From the NCBI RefSeq assembly GCF_020360975.1, contig NW_025408681.1, positions 1,488,001-1,552,000 of the forward strand: a stretch of DNA of 64,000 nucleotides, read 5' to 3'. A program made the position numbers and the translations under genes. This document shows, one piece after another, positions 25,145 to 36,489 of this stretch. The DNA comes from Hirsutella rhossiliensis. Its lineage: Eukaryota; Ascomycota; Sordariomycetes; Hypocreales; Ophiocordycipitaceae. Below the pieces are notes generated by a model. It worked only from the letters and a program-made list of their open reading frames with translations, ran no database searches and was not told where the DNA came from. Positions within the stretch are counted from its first letter, which is position 1. Each line of letters starts with the position of its first letter.

Positions 25145-25254
25145 ATACCTTCCGGCTACTATAAAAGGCACCTTTCTTATATCCCTCGTAGCTTCCTTTT
25201 ACCCCTCTTATTAGAAAAGCCGATTTTTAACCGACTTTTCTACCTTTCCCCGCA

Positions 25255-28200
25255 ATAATAACGAAAATCGACTCCTCTACCGTCCCTACGGTCTATAGGA
25301 CGATTCTTATAGAGCCCTAAGATTAGGATAAGTAGGTAAAGGAGCTACGGGCTCGGGTAGATAGAACTATCTATAATTTAGTCTTCTTTAATAAGTAGGA
25401 CCCTCTTAAGCCCCCTCTTCGTCCTAAGGCAACGGACTTTATAGAGGGAGCTACCCTCTTCTCTAAGCTAACCTCTATATAATAGAGAGCTTTTTCTGCT
25501 ACCTTAGGCGACTACGAGAGTTACCGAAAGGAATACCTCTATAAAACGAAGCTACTAACGGCTGCTCGTACGGCGATAACGGAATCCGTTAGTGCCGTAA
25601 AGCTAATCTCTCTTCGAGAGGAAGAGACTCCTAGGCAGTGGCTTTTAAAGCTCGAGACCTCGATAGCTCCCTTAAGAGGTTATATAACTAACCGTATTAG
25701 GAAGACCTATACGGCCCACCTAGGAGCTTTTTCTGCTAGGAACCTACTAGCTTCTTCGTGGCTAGCTAAGTAGGAAGAGATCCTTAAGGAAGCTAACTAA
25801 TACTTCCTTATAGAAGCTCTTTCCGGCTAGTAGCTATAGGATATATCTCTACTAATAAAGCCTATTAGTAACGGTTACTCGACTATCTTTCGAGAAGCTA
25901 GCCGGGAACTAGACGAAGAGGCTACTAGAGTATAATAGCAAGTAGTCTTATTCCTTCGTGGCTAGCACTCGACCTAGACGGCTCGACCTGCTGCCCCTAT
26001 AGCTGCTGCAGCCCCTGTTACTGCGGCTCCCGCTGCTGCTGCTGCGGCTGTTGCCCCTCTAGCTCCTCCTCCCTCGAGAGCCTCAACGCCGTCGTTAACT
26101 GCAGCTGCGGCCCTAGGCCCGGCCCCGGCTCCGTATCTTACTCCGGGCCCGGCCCCGGTCCCGTTAGTTAGACCGGCCCGACTAGTCCCCTAATAGACCT
26201 TTTAGTCCGTTAGTCGAAAAATTAGGGAACTAGTCGAAATCGAACCTCTTCGTTAAAATTAGCAATAAGGGGTAAAAAGGGGGGGTTTTTAAGTAGACCT
26301 TCCGGACTAAGACAAGGATTCCTCGAAGAAACAACGTATAAGGAGGAATCGACCTACCTACTAAGCATGCAAAAAGCCCTATCGGCTAGAAGACTACTAG
26401 TAGATCTTCGAGGAAAACCGACCTAAAGGAATTAACCCTTTAAAGAGGCTATGAGAAATAGTATAATAGTCTTTTAAGGAGGACCCCTTATTATAGAAGA
26501 AGATAGACGAGATTCGGGTTGCTAAGAAATAGTAACTAACGCCGCTGCCCTTATTCGAGCTAAAAATTCGAGGAAAAATCGTTAGTATAGTAAATCCGGC
26601 CTTCGTCTTCCCTATAGATTAATAAGGCTAAAACCAGCCGTTAGAACCCTCTAATTATCCCCTACGAAAATCAGCTATCCTTAACTCTAGTGCTTCTATC
26701 GATATTTATAATATACTCTTATAATTCCGGTCCTTTAAGAAGGCACGAAAGGAATATCTTATTGCCGGGGAATTAACCGTATAGATAGAGGGATATAGAA
26801 GGGTAAATTTTACGATGAAATTACCTAACGGGTCTATATAAATTCTTCGACGAAAAAGGGTAGCTTTTTGCCCTCGATTTTTAACGAGCCTAATTTCCTT
26901 CCGCCTTCTTCGAGAGGAAGGAATCTTCTAGGATACGACGTCTAAGCCTATAAGGCTAGTCTAGAAGAATTAGACTATTAGGCTTATCGAGGAGAAATTC
27001 GGTTAATTTATTCTCGAATTCCGACCTATCCTTAGGAAGGAATCTCTTAAGAAGTTAGCTTTCCCTACTTAAAGGAGGGTAGGTTTAAAGGACCCTCTTC
27101 CGGCAGCCTAAGGAGACGGTCTTCTTTAGCACGCACGACTTAGTTACCCGGGCCCCCTAGCTTTGCATAAGCTAGGCTAATAATAGGGCATACGAATAAG
27201 GGGCCTAAAGACCGTCGAATACGAATACTACGGCTAAGGGAAGACTAAGAGACGAATTTCTAGACGAACGCCTTTACGGCCGGACCAGCCGTATAAGGAA
27301 ATTTAGGTCGACTAGACCGACGTCTCTAGGGATTAAGAAAGCTTCGTTAGGGTAATGTTTTTTATAGACGCTTTTTTAGGGATAGTTTTCCCTTATTTCT
27401 TATAGACCTACCTAAGTAAGTATAATTAGTCTACCCTCCGGGACTTCGTTAACTAGATAAAATCCTACTTTAGCTACGAGGTAAAGAAGATATAGTCTAA
27501 CGGAGAGCTATTTACGAAGGATATCTTAAATTAGCTTCGAAAAAGGGGAATTTTACCCCTCCCGTTAGTACCGAATACCTAGGCCTAGAACGGAGGGGCA
27601 GAAAGATTAGGGGGTGCTATAATAGAAAGGGCCTATACGATAAGACTTACTATAAGGCTTCCCCACGACCTTTAGAGGGAAGTCGTTAAGACCGCCTATT
27701 ACCTATAGAACTAGACCCCTAGAGGGGCTACCTAAGGAATAGACTAGAAATCCCCCCTCGAGCTCTTTACGAAGAAGAGGGCCTCGCTAGCCTACCTTCG
27801 TGCCTACGGCTATAAGGTATACGCTATAACTACCGATATATAGCTAAAAAGGAAGAAGAAAAGAAAGCTTAATCCTAGAGCCTTTATTAGTTACCTTGTC
27901 GGGTATAATTCTACGAATATCTTCTAGATTTAGATTCCTCTTCTACGAAAGGTTATTTCGACTAAGGATATAATTTTCGACGAATCTAGCTTCTTCGACG
28001 GAAAGAGGGATTAATAGCCCCTCTTACTCTCTTAACGTTAGCTAATTTAGAAGATTTAAATCCCCCCTTCCTAATAGTCTTAAGAAGAGGTCCTAGATAA
28101 GGAAATAGAAGAAGAAACCGACGTTAAAGTAGTTAAGGATAACGCCGACTTCGAAGAAGAAGAAGAGGAAGCTGCTAGATTAGATAATCTAGACGAAGAA

Positions 28201-30230
28201 GGAGACTATAGGAAAGCGGTAGAGCTAAAATACGCCTACCTCCCTACGCCTCCTCTTATAGAATAAGAAGAAGATCTAGAAGCAGCTTTTTTAGTTAGTC
28301 TTCCTGTCTTAGCCCCTAAGGGGGTAGGAAAGGCACCTCTCTCGAAGGATTATCCGGCTGCCTTTTTATCCCTACTTTAAGAAGCAAAGGAAGGTATAGG
28401 GCCCGATACGAAAGAAGACTAACCTCTCCCCTATTTCGATCGTTTTTCCGACTTCTACCTAACGCTAATAGAAGACGGTTCCCACGGAGCGTTTATAGCA
28501 GGCCGGCTCTTTAAGCCATAGCTATCAGCAAGGAAAGTATATAAAAGAGACCTCCTAGACCTACTAGCAAACTAGAAGCAGCCAGAAAAACACCCCTTTA
28601 GAGACTAGTTTTTCTAGGCCTAGAAAGACCACCTAGCCTTATACGAAGAGATAGGGTCTTTCGAAGAGGTCCTTAAGGAAAAGGTAAGAGGAAAACAGGT
28701 CATTAGCTATAAGTAGGTCTTTATCTATAAGACTAATAAACATAGCTTCCTTTAAAAGTGCAAAGCCCGGCTAGTTATCTATAGGAATTAATAGGAAAAA
28801 GGGGATCTACCTACTAGGGCAACTACCTTAGTAGGGATGTCTTTTCGGACCCTTATAGCTATAGTAGCAGAATTCGACCTCGAGCTCGAATAGATAGATA
28901 CAGTTAACGCCTTTATTAACTATCTACTCGAGGAAGAAGAAGAAGTTATCTATATACGCCTTCTACTAGGCTTCTAATAGCTAGGAAAGGTTCTACGGCT
29001 TAGGAAAGCTCTATACGGACTACGAAGATTACCCCTTCTTTAGTAATAGTATTTAATAGGTTCCCTCGAAGCCCTAGGCTTTAAGAAAGTCCCTTAGGAA
29101 CCATATATAATATAGAAGGAAAAAATCACGCTCTTCTTTTACGTCGATAACCTTATCTAGGCCTACCTAAAAGAGGAAGAAGCTAATGCTAGGGAGGCTA
29201 TACGAGGCCTATAATAAAGGTATAAGATAACTAGGCTAGGGGAGCTAAAGTGGTTCCTAGGGATACGAATCCTTCGGAATAGGTCCTAACGGACTATCTA
29301 GCTTACCTAAGACGCCTATATCGATAAGGTCGCTTATAAATTCCTCCCTAATTCCCTCGATAAGAAGCTTCCTCTACGCCTATATTAGACGAAGAGCTTT
29401 GCCTAATCCGTCCTTTTAAGCTAGGGAGCAAGAGAAACACTAATATTAATAGAAGGTAGGCTCCTTGCTTTTTTTAGCTATTTCTACTAGACCGGATATC
29501 TCTTTTACGGTCTCCCGGCTAGCTAGGCATAACTAGAATCCTAGCCCTAGGTATTAAGAAGTAGTAGATAGAGCTATCCTTTATCTCTATTTAACGAGAT
29601 TATATAGTCTGCGCCTAGGAGGGCAGGGAAGGAAATTAGCTACCGAAATCTTCCTTTATTTAAGCGATTCGTCCTTTACGGACAATTCCTTAGATAGAAA
29701 GAGCTTATAAGGGTATATTAAATCCCTTTTTAAAGGAACTATTGCTTAGAGAGCTTCGAAGTAAGCTACCGTTACGACTTCTAGTACGGAGGCAGAGCTA
29801 CTAGCTCTTTTAGAAGCGTTAAAAGAAGCGATTTTCCTTAGCCGGCTACTAATATTATTACGACTATAAATTCCGTCCCCGTTAGCTATAGAATGCGATA
29901 ACACGTAGACTATACGAATTCTTATAAAGGAAAATAGTAAGCTATTAACCCGGCTACGGTATATCGATATCTACTAGCATTAGTTACGCTAAGAGGTCTA
30001 AAGGGGACTTATTTCCGTCCGTTAGGTTCTAACGGCATCGATAAAAGCCGACGGTCTTACGAAGCCCCTACTAAAGTAGAAGCTAGCTGTCTTTTTATAG
30101 CAAATTAGGCTAAAAGACGTTCGAGAAAAGCTATCCTTAGAAGCCCGCCTTAAGAGTCTATAAGAGGAGCTAATAGTACGTAGGAGGAAGGAGACGTCTA
30201 TAGCTAAAGAGAGGAATTAGGACTTATCTT
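25255..30230 (+). pseudogene. copia-B gag-pol polyprotein pseudogene (copy B-2)
   Basis: A single frame can be followed for most of the length. Gag (about 25255-26640) includes an Ala/Pro-rich stretch at 25980-26170. The protease site near 26679-26710 reads LNSSASI where LDSGA is expected. A pre-integrase zinc region lies at about 27125-27255 (HARLSYPGPL, with both Cys read as Tyr). The integrase core is 27300-27650 (VDWTDV, NGGAER). Reverse transcriptase has VNAF near 28903, ALYGL near 29007 and FFYVDN near 29134. RNase H has TEAELLAL near 29790 and ADGLTKPL near 30045. The Asp-to-Asn and Cys-to-Tyr changes and the TAG and TAA stops all fit CpA/TpG RIP. It would have encoded all retrotransposition enzymes; it is dead now. 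Confidence 0.92.
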
Positions 30231-30483
30231 AAAGGAGGGCCCCTAGCTTAATTAGGACTTATTCTTCTTAAAGGCCCCCTTTTTAGGGACTTGTCCTTAG
30301 AGAAGCCCCCCTTTCTTATAGGACTTAAATTCCTCCTTAGGCCCCTTTCCTAAAGTAGGTCTAAAAGAGCCCGGGGCTAAAACCCGGATTTCTCGAGTAG
30401 GGGATAAGTGCAGACTAAAACCTCCTCTATACGCTCACCAGCCCGAAGCCGTATTAGCTATGCCCTTAAGGGGCAGGCCATAG

Positions 30484-30494
30484 CTAAGGGGGTG
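30484..30494 (+). other. polypurine tract of copia-B B-2
   Basis: CTAAGGGGGTG lies directly before the 3' LTR start TATCGCG. It is the plus-strand DNA priming site. The same tract precedes the LTR in copies B-0, B-1, B-3 and the 55154 copy, and in TRIM-1. Confidence 0.8.
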
Positions 30495-30999
30495 TATCGC
30501 GAAGCGTGGCCTGATTTCGCAGTTCTCGGAGATATCCCTTAGCACGAGGGACCAAGGAAGCTAAAAACACCCGGTATAGAAGAAGGAAGAAGGAGCTAAA
30601 AAGAGGTGCAGAAAGGAGGGTAGGGGCATAAGGGGAAGTAGAAGTAGCGATGGCTTCCTATAGAGGTAGCGAAAGATAAGACGGATATGCCGGCAACGGC
30701 TAGAAAAGAGGGGGAAAACCGGCAAAAAGCTCGGTAGTCGAAAGGACATTAGTAGCTTCTTTAAGCAGGATCTTCTTTGTTAATTGAGATGCTAGATGGG
30801 TATAAAGAGGGGCGTTAGATAGAGGAAAGAAGGACAATTAAGGCAATACAATAATTACTCCCCTGCCGTAATTGCTGCTCACGCAAGAATCAAATCTCTC
30901 TGCCCTGCCTGTCCGACCCCTTACTTCCAATTTCACCTTCGTGCATTTTTATGCACTTCTCGCATCTCTCTTCGCGAGAAATTTACCTACTAACGCCTA

Positions 31000-33484
31000 G
31001 CGACGACGAATTCCTCGTAGGCCGCGCTAGTAGTATATAAGGAAGAGTAAATTTTCCTCCTAACGCCGCTTAACGCCGTTATCGCCGTCAACGCCTTCGT
31101 AATAGATCTTTAAGCTTTATTTAATTCTAAGCCTAACGAGCAGCCCGACGAGGAGCCCGACGAGTAGCTAGACGAGGAGCCTAATAGGGATTAGCTAATT
31201 CCGCCGCTACCGCCCTCTAACGCCTTTAACTCCTTTAACGAGCTCTTTAGCTTTATATAGACGTTCTATCGTAATAACGGCGCCGCCCTCGTTAAGCGCA
31301 ATAGCTAGGGCAAGCGCGTAGTTAATAGAACGGCATAGCCTATAACTCGTATCTTAATCTACGATCGTGGGCGCTGCCGGCCCTCTAAGGGCATTAGGCT
31401 TCGTAAGGCATCTACCTAGAAGACCGACTGCCTATTTAAGGTAACGGCTTTAATAAAGGAAAGCTCTAACTAGAAGTAGACTTTCCGCTATAAAGGCCGT
31501 TATAACTACGGGCAGTTAATCGATCTATCGGCTTATAATATTTATCGCCGCTATACCTAACTATAATAAGAGCTCGAGAAGAGCCTCTTAAAGCATCGTG
31601 CCCTCCTAGCTCGCGAGATAGCCTCGATTATTAGGGACTCTACTAAGGAAAGCTTCTTCTAGTAGCGAGATATCTATAACGACCGCTAGAAGATCTATAC
31701 TATAGCCCTTAGTAGTAAGACTATGACCTAGACCTTTATCGATTACCTCTAGCGTTGCGGCCTTAAGTATATAGTTAAATATAGCGACGATAACGATAAG
31801 TAGAAGGTTAAGGCTATCTTCTAGATATATTATTAGTATAAGTAAATATAGAAGCGGTTTCCGGAAGTCTTAGGACTTAATAATATATATAAAACGAACC
31901 GCTCTAAGATATACCTCTTCTAGGCTATTAGAGTTACTAATTAACGGTCTATAGCTAACTTCGCGTTCGGCCTTATTAATATAGAGAAGGAAGAAGGGTT
32001 CTAGTAGCTTTATAACCGCCTTAACGAGCTTCGCCTCGAGGTTAGGGCCGCGGCGCTATCTATAGTTATTATAGATAAGGAAAAAGCCCTTAAAAACGTA
32101 CTCTTATGCGTTTTCCCTTCCTTATAGTAGTAACTTTACGTCTATTATATTAACGCTAATATTAACGCGAGAATTAAGTTATATTAAAAGGAGCCTAGTA
32201 GCGTTAACGACGATAAGGCTAACGGCGCTAACGGCGCTAACGATCCTACTAATAACCCTACCGATATCTTCCTCGGCTAAGTCGCTATATAAGAAGAAGC
32301 TAAAGGCGAGATCTTAAGCGTATAACCTAAAGACTATAGCCGTAAGGGCATATTTACTACTTAGAAGGCTATTATCTACGCCCTAACTAAGGCAGGCTTC
32401 TAGTTAGCTTAGCGGGCGCTTAATTATAAGTACGGACAATACTAAGGCTATATCGTAAGATATATTTCTAAGGAATATATACCGTAGCGCGAGCAGTAGG
32501 CATATTACTATATTAGCCGCTATTATAACTTCGGCTAGAGGGTTAATAGCCCGGTCGAGACTATATATAAGGATATAAAGTTATATTTACTTATAGGCAC
32601 CGGCGATCTCTTCTACCTATATAATGTATTACTATAAATAATCGCGAATAAAGAACGCTCCTACCTCTAAGAGGCGGCCCGCTAAAAGGCGCGGCAGCGG
32701 CTTCTTTATCTCGGCTAAAAATAGCTAGGCAAGCTAAACGTAGAGCTTACCTACTAAGCGGTTAACCTCCTTGCTAAGCAACACCGGCTTGCCTTAGCCG
32801 CGATGCCCTTAGAGCCGGGGCAAGGGCAAGAGCGAGAGCCACAGCCGCTGCCCTCTTACACGGGGCGATTTATATAGCAGTAAGGGCTTCCTTATACCTA
32901 TATAATCTTCTAACGCCTCTAAGCTAAGAGCCCGCTTACGAAGTATAATATTTACCCTCGGTAGTAGCTTAAGAAGCCCTTAGTAGAGACCCCCCCCCCT
33001 TTATATACGAATTATACTAATTCTTTACCCCTAGGACCTCGACGAGCCACTCCTTCGAATCTGGGACCCTAACGTGGTTTAAAGCCTTCGTGGCCGGCCT
33101 CGCGCAGCCAAGAACACTAGCCTGCCCGTGCCTCGAGACTTAGAGCCACAGCGAGACCGACCTAACGATGCCCTCGAGCCAGCCGCACAGCCGGCATCAC
33201 AGCCGGCATCACAGCCAAGAGGCACGCAAAGGCGGCTGCCGCGGTCGAGTCAGGCTAGCACCCGCCGGCTCAACGCCAGCGTGCGCCGCACACGCACACA
33301 AGCCGAGATCGACGAACTACAAGGAGCAGGAGGCAGTCGGGGCTTTAGCCGGCCGTCACGAGGAAGATCGCGTGCGCGCGCAAATACACGGGCAAGGGGA
33401 TCTCGAGGGAGACAAGGCAGGGGTAGAAGGGCTACGCCGGCCTCGTCGGTGGAGGAGGTCATCCCAGCTACGCAGCCTACGTAG
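31000..33484 (+). pseudogene. Mutator-like (MULE) transposase pseudogene with FAR1-like and SWIM-like regions
   Basis: One plus-strand frame shows an N-terminal FAR1-like DNA-binding part near 31360-31540 (KTDCLFKV, then RYKGRYNYGQ). The DDE core follows: LNNIYKTNR near 31880-31905 (family D replaced by N), VIIDKEKAL near 32065-32090 (second D kept) and SPVET near 32554-32568 (Glu kept). A SWIM-like zinc motif GLPYTY, expected GLPCTH, lies near 32888-32905. Then come LRIWDPNVV and a GRPR tail. Stops are TAG or TAA at Gln or Trp sites, and one further stop lies at 33090-33092. The C-terminal 118 codons (33128-33484) are open and rich in Ser, Arg and Gln-Pro-Ala-Ser repeats. A copia-B LTR lies just upstream. 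I saw no terminal inverted repeats. Confidence 0.88.
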
Positions 33485-33800
33485 CCTAGGCCGGACTAAT
33501 AGCCGGGCCGTAACGTGCGTAATATGAGCATATCGCGAAGATGTGTTATTTAAACGAATTAAGCCGTGTACGCGTTGCACGATTGAAGAGAACGCGTAGG
33601 GAAGTGGTCTAAAGCGTACTAGGCGTGCGCAGCTAATTTAGGTGTGCGGGTGTAGGTGCGGGGAGATTTGGGGCCGCACGGTCCTCCGGGCCGAATAGAG
33701 ATTTGCTACGGGGCGAATAGTAATAATCACAATTATTATGCCCCTTGCTCTGCTCTCTTCGCGAGAATTAGATTATTGCGATATAACTTAACATACGGCA
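33485..33800. mobile_element. short LTR-like element with copia-B ends (33531-33767)
   Basis: The segment 33531-33767 begins TATCGCGAAG and ends CTCTTCGCGAGA, the terminal 10-12 bases of the copia-B LTR. The interior of about 215 bp is different and keeps CpA and TpG. No target duplication is visible (GAGCA on the left, ATTAG on the right). It may be a solo LTR of a related family or a deletion derivative. It sits just after the MULE stop codon, in non-RIP sequence. Confidence 0.45.
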
Positions 33801-33868
33801 AAATTGCTCCCACACCAACGCACCTTAGCTAAATATGCCTACCGATCGCATAAACCCCGCACCCGAAG

Positions 33869-34153
33869 CTACGTCTGGCCGAAGGGCCCCGGGTTTGACG
33901 GACAACAGGGTAAGCAGGCTCGACCCGAAGCTCTCGAACAACATTTCACCCTGAGAAACCAAGGCTCGATTTTCGTATGTTGCGAGTGCTTTAGTAGCCA
34001 CCGCTCCCACATTACCCGCCTCTTCCCCGAGACACGGACACGCCCACCTTTACCGCTATTAGTAGCGCAGATCGTGGTTACATGCTTCCCTCCCCAGACA
34101 CCAGCACACGCAACGTCTAATAAAGAAAGGAGGAGGAGCGGGTATAAACGCAT
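33869..34153 (-). CDS. possible small secreted protein, 94 aa (hypothetical)
   Basis: A minus-strand open frame starts at 34153. The first ~17 residues (MRLYPLLLLSLLDVACA) resemble a signal peptide with a small-residue cleavage site. The remainder is basic, with six Cys (one single, one CC pair, one C-x2-CC group). The region is GC-rich and shows no RIP. Small Cys-rich secreted proteins inside AT-rich repeats are a known setting for effector genes of plant-associated fungi, but I recognise no family. A 118-aa plus-strand frame (33804-34160) overlaps fully and could be the real gene, or neither may be. No intron or promoter evidence was found. Confidence 0.25.
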   Translation of the reverse strand: MRLYPLLLLSLLDVACAGVWGGKHVTTICATNSGKGGRVRVSGKRRVMWERWLLKHSQHTKIEPWFLRVKCCSRASGRACLPCCPSNPGPFGQT

Positions 34154-34160
34154 AGTGTAG

Positions 34161-34700
34161 CTTAGACCGTTTACTAAAATTACTAGGTCCGATATAGAAT
34201 TTAATCGGCGGCTAGTAGTATGGTCCCGATGGTATATATATAAAAAATAGACGCTTGTGTTAAGTTTATAGTTATTAATTTGCCTATTCTTCTTTGCTGG
34301 AAAAGAAGGTGTCTTAGAGCTAAGGCTTTAAAGTATTAAGGCAGGAATTTTTTCGAATTTTTATATTGCTTGAATATATTAGAAGTGAATATTCTAAAGC
34401 TGGATGATAGCGGGGTGACCCCTCCTTATATAGACAATTTCGGATTAAAGAACTAAGTGACATATATACTTGTACCTAGTACTATATTAAACCATATTAA
34501 ATGACAAATACAGATTAAAAATTCCTGACCTTGTAAGTCAACCCGTTCCGAAGATATTTAGTTTCAAAGGTGGTTGGCTGTGTTTAAGGTTGTTGGCATT
34601 TAAGGTCTTCCATCTTGTTTTACTTAATTGATCGGGGGTTTTCGATTCCCGATCTCTGCTTAATTAGTATCCGATAATTGCATAAGATATGCACTGAAAC
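34161..34700. other. non-coding, lightly mutated spacer
   Basis: AT-rich, but CpA and TpG are present, so it differs from the RIP blocks. No coding frame of note. A short inverted repeat (GATCGGG at 34630-34636, CCCGATC at 34648-34654) may form a hairpin. It may be the 3' flank of the bZIP pseudogene that follows on the minus strand. Confidence 0.4.
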
Positions 34701-34726
34701 CGGCTCTTTTCTGGCTATCTAATAGC

Positions 34727-35090
34727 ATTTTTAATATGTTTTATTTAGCCGAAGGCTGTTGCAGCGACTGGACAGCGGCCCTAGGGTCGTCGGTGTGAAA
34801 GGGTTGGTCTTAGTTAGAATTAAGTGGCAAGGTGCCCGACTGCACGCAACGGGATATGTGGTCGTCGCCGATGCCATGCTAGTTGAGGAGCTCCTAGAGC
34901 AGCTTGTTCTCCTCGGCTACTCTTCTCGCGGCTATCTGGACCTCGGTAGAGGCCTCGATTCCCTGAATCTCGTATACTCTGAGTCGCCGTTTGAGGTCCT
35001 AGTCAATACTCTCTCCGTTGGGCTCGCGATCTCCACTAGTTGTCTCGAATTCGGGCTAATTATTTCCCGCGCTAGAGGAGAGAAATAGAA
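34727..35090 (-). pseudogene. bZIP-like transcription factor pseudogene
   Basis: On the minus strand, near 35070-35010, a frame reads LARIRDN, a stop, then WRSRA and RREY. This fits a fungal bZIP basic region (N-x7-R, with Gln replaced by a stop and one Arg by Trp). The frame then shifts by what looks like a 2-nt deletion near 35010. It continues as DLKRRLRVYEIQGIEAS, a helix with AARRVAEENKLL, a stop, ELLN, a stop, HGIGDD, ending at a TAA near 34727. All internal stops can come from CAG or CAA. Most CpA is intact, so mutation is light. A 109-aa open frame on the opposite strand (34759-35088) is a shadow. Probably a nuclear DNA-binding regulator when intact. Confidence 0.75.
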
Positions 35091-36489
35091 AGGGGCTCCG
35101 CTATTAGTTAAAGCCTTTACCGTCTACGGTATCCCCTAAGTTAATTTTACTTACTTCGAGGGTCGACTTTTAGCGTAATATTTATTTGTTTTAGGCTGCT
35201 CTATTTAACTAATAAAGGGGGGAAGGGTTATAGCAGTTCTTGCTATCGTCCTAGAGCTCGGGCTTTAGAGCAGCTGTCGTGGCTTCGGCGTATAGGTTAG
35301 GTTGTTACTAGAGGGCCGGAGAGCCTTTCGTATATATATAGGTGTCGAAAAGAGGACGCTAAGCTTATAATATTATCTCGATTAGATTCGCTACTATAAG
35401 CTCTCGCCTATGCCCGTAGGTAGCGTATAAGACGTTAGTGCCGTAAGATACCTAGCCGTAAGATACCTATAACCTAGAAGTCGAGTATTAAGTTAAGATA
35501 TAGATAGAAAACGGAGTTAGTAGTAGAACTAGGAAATATAACGTAAAAGCCGGACAGGTTAGTATATAAACTAGCAGTCTATAGTAGCGTCTAATAAGTA
35601 GAGCGTGTAAGTATTACAATGTCTCGTATTCCTACCTTAAGGGGTGTCCCTAAGGGCTCTCTAGAGCTACTCTTTTAGAGCCCTAGCTAATCTTTATATA
35701 CTACGAAGTATTGCTATCTTATTAGCCGTAAATATAGGTCTTATAAAGGTCGCCGTTATCTTCCTAAAGTTAATGCCGACGTAGGTAGCCCTCCCTTTAT
35801 TACGAGGCTCCTTCTACTATAAGCTTCGCCTCCCTTAATACTTCCTAGGTATATATATATATATTGCCTATAATTTAGACTAAGATTAGGGAAGAGAAAT
35901 TAATAGATAGAGTCCTGCCTTATATCCTCTTCCTAAACCTAGCGTAGAGAGGCTATAGACTAGTTAGTCTATATAATTTAGTTCGCCCCCCTTATACTTA
36001 TAGAGAAGCTAGCTTATTATATAATAAGGGGCACGGATAGTATAGATAACTAAGTAATAATTAAGAAGAAGATCCCTTATAAATTAGGCAATAAAAGACT
36101 CTTAATTTTCTATTAAAATAATAGTAAAAGATTAGCTTCTTATAGTTATAATTTAAAGCTAAGTAGTAATATTACTACTTTAGTTATATAAATAACGTTA
36201 TTATTTAGGAGGTTTAAATCTATTACTAATATAGTATTATAAACTACTAACTACCTATTAAGTAGTATAGTAAAGTAGTACCTTAGTCTTAATATAGCTA
36301 CTTATAACTTTAAAGTATTAACGAATATAATTAGTATATAAATAAAGAAGCTAATATTTCTAAGTTAAAGATATATAAACTATTATAAGGGTAGCTAGTA
36401 AGTATTAATAAAGTAATAATAAAATATAGCTTAAAAGTAAAAGTAAGTATAATCCTACTTAATAATATATATAAGATAGCTAAAGCTAT
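35091..36489. other. unassigned region with increasing RIP; possible copia protease remnant near 36110-36470
   Basis: From 35100 to 35800 the sequence has intermediate composition and no frame I can name. The end, about 36110-36470, has a weak resemblance in frame order to the copia protease region (a LLFRRFKS block where SLFTNFKP-like text is usual), but no DSG motif is seen. The 5 bases before 36490 are GCTAT. Confidence 0.3.

Larger units (their letters stand above)
24630..30979 (+). mobile_element. copia-B element B-2, best preserved full-length copy (6.35 kb)
   Basis: The 5' LTR is 24630-25115 and starts TGTCGCGAAG; it is the only copy keeping the TG start. The 3' LTR is 30495-30979. 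The primer-binding site is at 25116-25129 and the purine tract CTAAGGGGGTG at 30484-30494. The internal part carries one long gag-pol reading frame broken mostly by TAA and TAG. The left flank is gypsy D (ATAGC before the LTR) and the right flank is a MULE region (AATTT). These do not match, so this copy lacks a target duplication and may have arisen by recombination between two insertions. Confidence 0.9.

Noticed and set aside
33168..33580. Open frames of 119, 70 and 74 codons
   Set aside because: They are shadows of the GC-rich C-terminal part of the MULE transposase, whose frame is supported by continuity with upstream motifs.
33804..34160. 118-codon plus-strand frame and 61-codon minus-strand frame
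   Set aside because: No signal peptide, domain or recognisable motif. They are kept only as alternatives to the 94-aa minus-strand frame.
34630..34654. Hairpin as a Helitron 3' end
   Set aside because: The stem is present but there is no CTRR end after it and no sign of a rolling-circle transposase in the window.
34759..35088. 109-codon plus-strand open frame
   Set aside because: It is antisense to the bZIP pseudogene, whose minus-strand reading has recognisable motifs.
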